A stretch of 9,305 nucleotides of DNA from positions 1 to 9,305 of the forward strand of contig JASHSY010000228.1 of NCBI GenBank assembly GCA_030040825.1. The letters are read 5' to 3'. Positions within the stretch are counted from its first letter, which is position 1; each line of letters starts with the position of its first letter. Under the pieces are notes generated by a model. The model did not search any database. It saw nothing but the letters and a program-made list of their open reading frames with translations, and was not told where the DNA came from. The DNA comes from Xanthobacteraceae bacterium (lineage in GTDB: Bacteria > Pseudomonadota > Alphaproteobacteria > Rhizobiales > Xanthobacteraceae). Positions 6,814 to 9,305 of the stretch are shown one piece after another. A program made the position numbers and the translations under genes.

Positions 6814-7114
6814 CTGTCACCAACCTGCGCAATAACGAGCCCGACAAGTGTTCGGACTCTCTCATTTGCGCGTTGAGTGACGTTAACGCTTACGGCTGCC
6901 AAAGCTGGGAGCTGGAGGCGTTGATATCGTCGTCCGGACGAGAACGCAAGCGAATTTGCACTCAGCCGATGCGTCGAGAGATTGCGAATTGGAATCGCTC
7001 AAAAGCGAATCTGAGCTTGGTGCTCCTCACCTGATCAATCGAGAGCGGAAGACCCGAAGGCTTCGCGCGTCAAAAAAGACGCTGGATCTGACCCTCGCGA
7101 CCGATTCTCTCAGC
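6814..7114. other. 301-bp intergenic region upstream of the methyltransferase
   Basis: No gene is supported here. It should hold the minus-strand promoter of the methyltransferase operon and the end of the DUF1330 transcript. Visible structure: a copy of GACGTTAACGC at 6879-6889 matching in inverted form GCGTTAACGTC at 6798-6808; a perfect 12-bp palindrome TCGTCCGGACGA at 6930-6941; an imperfect hairpin GAATCGCT-caaa-AGCGAATC at 6992-7011; and GCGTC-A6-GACGC at 7067-7082. None has the G+C stem and T-run of a convincing terminator. Confidence 0.5.
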
Positions 7115-7504
7115 TCACTGGCCGGCGCCCTCTACGGCATAGATGCGAAAGCTGGCGTATTTGCTCCCGATCGTGTTCTCCATGTCCTCTTCGCCTTGCT
7201 TGCGCCATTCCTTGACTGCATCCATGTTGGCGAATTGAAGGATAACGACGCGGTTGGGCGGCTCCGGACCGACCAGGCTCAGAGTCTTGTTGTAACCTCC
7301 GGCCAGATATTTGCCGCCGTGCTGTGAGATATCTGTTTTGGTTATTGCGGCGAAGTTCTGATCGTAGCCTGCCCGATCTTTAACATTGATCTCCGCCACA
7401 ATGTAGGCCGGCGGCTTAGACTGTGCGTGCAGAACCTGGATGGCGCCAGCGCCGAGCAGGAAGCTCCCAACCAGTGCGGCCGTCATTTTCAATTTGTAAT
7501 GCAT
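7115..7504 (-). CDS. Exported DUF1330 family protein
   Basis: The 129-residue protein has an N-terminal signal peptide: K4, K6, a hydrophobic core (about 8-24) and a plausible signal peptidase I site after L25-H26-A27. The mature part (about 32-128) is a DUF1330 domain of the dimeric alpha/beta-barrel fold: PAYIVAEINVKD (32-43), GGKYLAGG (63-70), NRVVILQFANMDAVKEW (84-100) and KYASFRIYAVEG (115-126). Most DUF1330 proteins are about 95-100 residues and cytoplasmic, so the added signal peptide is the notable feature. The biochemical function of the family is unknown. ATG 7504 is preceded by GGGGAAA about 7 bases upstream. It has wide gaps on both sides and is probably transcribed alone. Confidence 0.88.
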   Translation of the reverse strand: MHYKLKMTAALVGSFLLGAGAIQVLHAQSKPPAYIVAEINVKDRAGYDQNFAAITKTDISQHGGKYLAGGYNKTLSLVGPEPPNRVVILQFANMDAVKEWRKQGEEDMENTIGSKYASFRIYAVEGAGQ

Positions 7505-7966
7505 TTCAAATTTCCCCGTTTGACCCGGACCGGAATTCTGATGACCTTAGCCTCGCGACTATGACGCTGCGGTGACAATAGGAGCACACATCGTTGGGTC
7601 ATCCTCGACCGATTCTGCACCAGACTTGCGCTCAAGCTCGGAGCTTTTAGGCGGACGCAATCGGAGGCATCGGTCCCTTCTTGTTGAGGGACCGAGAGGA
7701 GAGAGCAAAAGGCGCGATTATTCCCCAGACGGAAAATTTTGAAGTCAAAAAGCGGTTTGGAAAGCTTCGCGTCAACTTCGTGGGCGGACCTCAGCGCGTT
7801 CCCGCATTACTTCTGCCAGACTACTCTTCGATCTGCGTCTTCCACTGGGGCCAAAATCTGCGCACTCGAACATCAACGCGGTGTGTCGGCAAATGGTAGC
7901 GGCCCTCTCCTATGGAGTACCGACAAAACCATAGAACATCAATATATCAACTACTTAGCGGAAAGT
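7505..7966. other. 462-bp region without a convincing gene
   Basis: The right part lies downstream of the tRNA (minus strand) and the left part upstream of the DUF1330 gene, so promoter and 3' processing signals are expected. Short open frames occur on the plus strand but lack family resemblance, and one runs into the antisense of the tRNA. Visible structure: a 9-bp perfect stem at 7670-7695, a small AAGCT/AGCTT hairpin followed by four T at 7634-7648, and CTATGG (7910-7915) with CCATAG (7929-7934) 3' of the tRNA. The stretch after about 7740 is less GC-rich than the genes around it. Confidence 0.4.
7670..7695. repeat. Inverted repeat, 9-bp perfect stem with 8-base loop
   Basis: TCGGTCCCT (7670-7678) pairs with AGGGACCGA (7687-7695) around TCTTGTTG. 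No T-run follows on either strand, so a standard intrinsic terminator is not supported. A purine-rich tract GAGGAGAGAG follows on the plus strand but no credible gene starts behind it. It could belong to a small RNA or to an unmapped repeat family. Confidence 0.4.
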
Positions 7967-8043
<77 letters not shown>

Positions 8044-8173
8044 CCAATATTCATCCAGGCCTGATTTTTTCTGGCCCAAATCGTGACGTTGATGTAGCAA
8101 GCGCCCCCCTACAAGGGAAGTGCAGGAGGCTCAATATTTCGCCATACTGTCATCCGTTATTTGGCGGACCGTC

Positions 8174-9094
8174 ATGCACGCCTTCCTAGAAGCTGAAATG
8201 GGCGACAAACCCGCCTTGCGGCCGCGCTCAGCCATCGGGCCGGCGGTGCGCGCGATTGCGGCCTATATTCTCGATCACGCCCGCACCGCAATCGTCGATC
8301 CGGAGCGCTCAAACCAGGACGCCGTGCACGATTTCCGCCGCGCCATCAAGCAGTGGCGGGCGCTGATGCGGCTCCTGGAGCCGTTTATTCCCGACGCCGA
8401 CCGCCTGCGGCAGGAGGCGCGCGACCTTGCCCGCTCACTGACCCGCGCGCGTGACGGCCAGTCGGCACTCAACGCCTTTGACGATCTGCTGAAAAAAGGC
8501 TTGGTGCTGTCGGAACGTTCAACTGCCACCATCCGAGACCGCATCGAGGCGATCCGCGCCAATCAGGAGCAGGCGGTACTGACACCGGAATTGCGCGACG
8601 CGATTATCGCCTGGATCGATGCCACGGCGGTCGCGATCGAAAGCTGGCCACTCGATCCATTCGATTTCAGTTCGATCGCCGCGCAGCTTGCCGCCGGCTA
8701 CCGTGCGGCCCGGCGCCTTGTTCCCAGCGATTGGTCGCAGGCCACGGCCGAGGATTTGCACGAGCTGCGCCAGCGCGTGGTCGATCACCGCTATCAGATG
8801 GAATTGATCGACCCGCTGTGGCCGCGCCACGGCCGCATGTGGACGGAGGAAGCCGAGCGATTGCGCGACCGGCTCGGACGCTGCCAGGATTTGGAGATTC
8901 TTAAGGGGTTTACCGGGCCGCATCAGCCGCTAGCGCATTGGCGTTCGCGGCTTACGCCGGCTTGCGCCGAACGCACGACCGAACTTTCGCACCGGGCCGC
9001 ACGCATCGCGCTGCGGCTGTTCGCCGAGAAGCCGAAAGCGTTCCGCAAGCGGATGGAAGCGCTGTGGGAGCAAGGCCGCAGCAACGGCGGGTAG
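8174..9094 (+). CDS. Stand-alone CHAD domain protein
   Basis: The 306-residue protein is a CHAD domain, an all-helical fold with conserved histidines and basic residues; CHAD domains are known to bind inorganic polyphosphate. Two related halves are visible: AVHDFRRAIKQWRALMRLL (50-68) and LHELRQRVVDHRYQMELI (195-212) are equivalent helices, each with its histidine (H52, H196), and LARSLTRARDGQSALN (85-100) and LGRCQDLEIL (234-243) match each other as the following 'LG..RD' segments. There is no CYTH/triphosphatase domain in the protein. The start is uncertain: GTG 8120, ATG 8174 and ATG 8198 are in frame, none with a good Shine-Dalgarno sequence; 8198 would still keep the whole domain. It is divergent from the tRNA gene. 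Confidence 0.88.
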   Translation: MHAFLEAEMGDKPALRPRSAIGPAVRAIAAYILDHARTAIVDPERSNQDAVHDFRRAIKQWRALMRLLEPFIPDADRLRQEARDLARSLTRARDGQSALNAFDDLLKKGLVLSERSTATIRDRIEAIRANQEQAVLTPELRDAIIAWIDATAVAIESWPLDPFDFSSIAAQLAAGYRAARRLVPSDWSQATAEDLHELRQRVVDHRYQMELIDPLWPRHGRMWTEEAERLRDRLGRCQDLEILKGFTGPHQPLAHWRSRLTPACAERTTELSHRAARIALRLFAEKPKAFRKRMEALWEQGRSNGG

Positions 9095-9134
9095 CGTTAG
9101 ACGGTGAACGTCTCCCGATTGGGCGCTTGCGCTG

Positions 9135-9152
9135 TGTATCAAATTTGATACA
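9135..9152. promoter_or_regulatory. Perfect 18-bp palindrome before the toxin gene (putative autoregulatory operator)
   Basis: TGTATCAAATTTGATACA is its own reverse complement. It ends 13 bases before the toxin ATG, the usual place for the operator through which a type II antitoxin or toxin-antitoxin complex represses its own operon. GATACA within it (9147-9152) could serve as a -10 box, so bound repressor would cover the promoter. The regulator itself would be encoded beyond the window. Confidence 0.65.
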
Positions 9153-9165
9153 TTGACCGTATGAA

Positions 9166-9305
9166 ATGCCCGAAACTCCCAAACCTATTCCTCTTGCGTT
9201 CTGGCGATCGACGACCGGCCGGGAGCCTGTCCGCGAATGGCTTAAGCAACTACCGCGGGCGGATAAACGCACCATCGGGAGTGACATCGCCAAGGTGCAA
9301 TTCGG
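9166..9305 (+). CDS. HigB/RelE-family (Gp49-type) toxin, 3'-truncated by window edge
   Basis: The frame from ATG 9166 runs off the window after 46 codons. The N-terminus contains PIPLAFWRSTTGREPVREWL (7-26) and then KQLPRADKRTIGSDIAKVQF, which matches the start of the Gp49/HigB-like toxins of the RelE/ParE superfamily: a short beta strand 'FWRS', the 'G..PV.EWL..LP' helix and the 'D+..I..DI' helix. These toxins are ribosome-dependent mRNA interferases. In this family the toxin gene usually precedes an XRE/HTH antitoxin gene, which would lie just past the edge. No Shine-Dalgarno sequence precedes the ATG. ATG 9161 opens another frame that resembles nothing. Catalytic residues are in the missing C-terminal part. 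Confidence 0.75.
   Translation, partial: MPETPKPIPLAFWRSTTGREPVREWLKQLPRADKRTIGSDIAKVQF

Noticed and set aside
7067..7082. GCGTC-A6-GACGC as terminator of the DUF1330 gene
   Set aside because: The T-run would be in the loop and not after the stem on the minus strand, and the stem is only 5 bp.
7681..7899. Plus-strand 72-codon frame starting TTG
   Set aside because: It has no recognised motif, starts inside a hairpin loop and shows no neighbour link; it is probably chance.

Overview
The window is GC-rich and its codon use, gene families and tRNA suggest an alphaproteobacterium, probably of the Hyphomicrobiales/Rhizobiales (Bradyrhizobium-, Rhodopseudomonas- or Xanthobacteraceae-like). This placement is an inference from protein style and from the form of the initiator tRNA; no database comparison was possible. 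Most of the window reads as ordinary chromosome, with one toxin-antitoxin-like element starting at the right edge.

Layout. Left block, plus strand (1-3887): the ATP-binding end of an ABC exporter cut by the window edge, then a long-form YeiH/UPF0324 'putative sulfate exporter' (start about 895), a 51-residue single-helix membrane protein with a good ribosome binding site directly behind it, and a serine beta-lactamase-fold hydrolase/esterase whose start codon lies inside a strong RNA hairpin. Middle block, minus strand (3880-7504): an OFA/MCT-like MFS transporter whose stop overlaps that of the hydrolase by 8 bp, a siderophore-interacting flavin reductase, an O-methyltransferase-like protein immediately upstream of it (likely one operon), and an exported DUF1330 protein. 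Right block: the gene for initiator tRNA-fMet(CAU) on the minus strand, a divergent stand-alone CHAD-domain protein on the plus strand, and the first 46 codons of a HigB/RelE (Gp49-type) toxin behind a perfect 18-bp palindrome.

How the parts may work together. The transporter and its small membrane partner look like a two-gene unit. The reductase and methyltransferase look like a second two-gene unit, of which the reductase points to release of iron from ferric siderophores. The other genes look like independent units. I see no CRISPR array, insertion sequence, prophage structure or biosynthetic cluster. The most interesting items are regulatory or small: the competing hairpins over the hydrolase start, the small membrane protein, a 34-bp interrupted dyad upstream of the MFS gene, the A29:U41 variant of the initiator tRNA, and the toxin operator with an apparently leaderless start.
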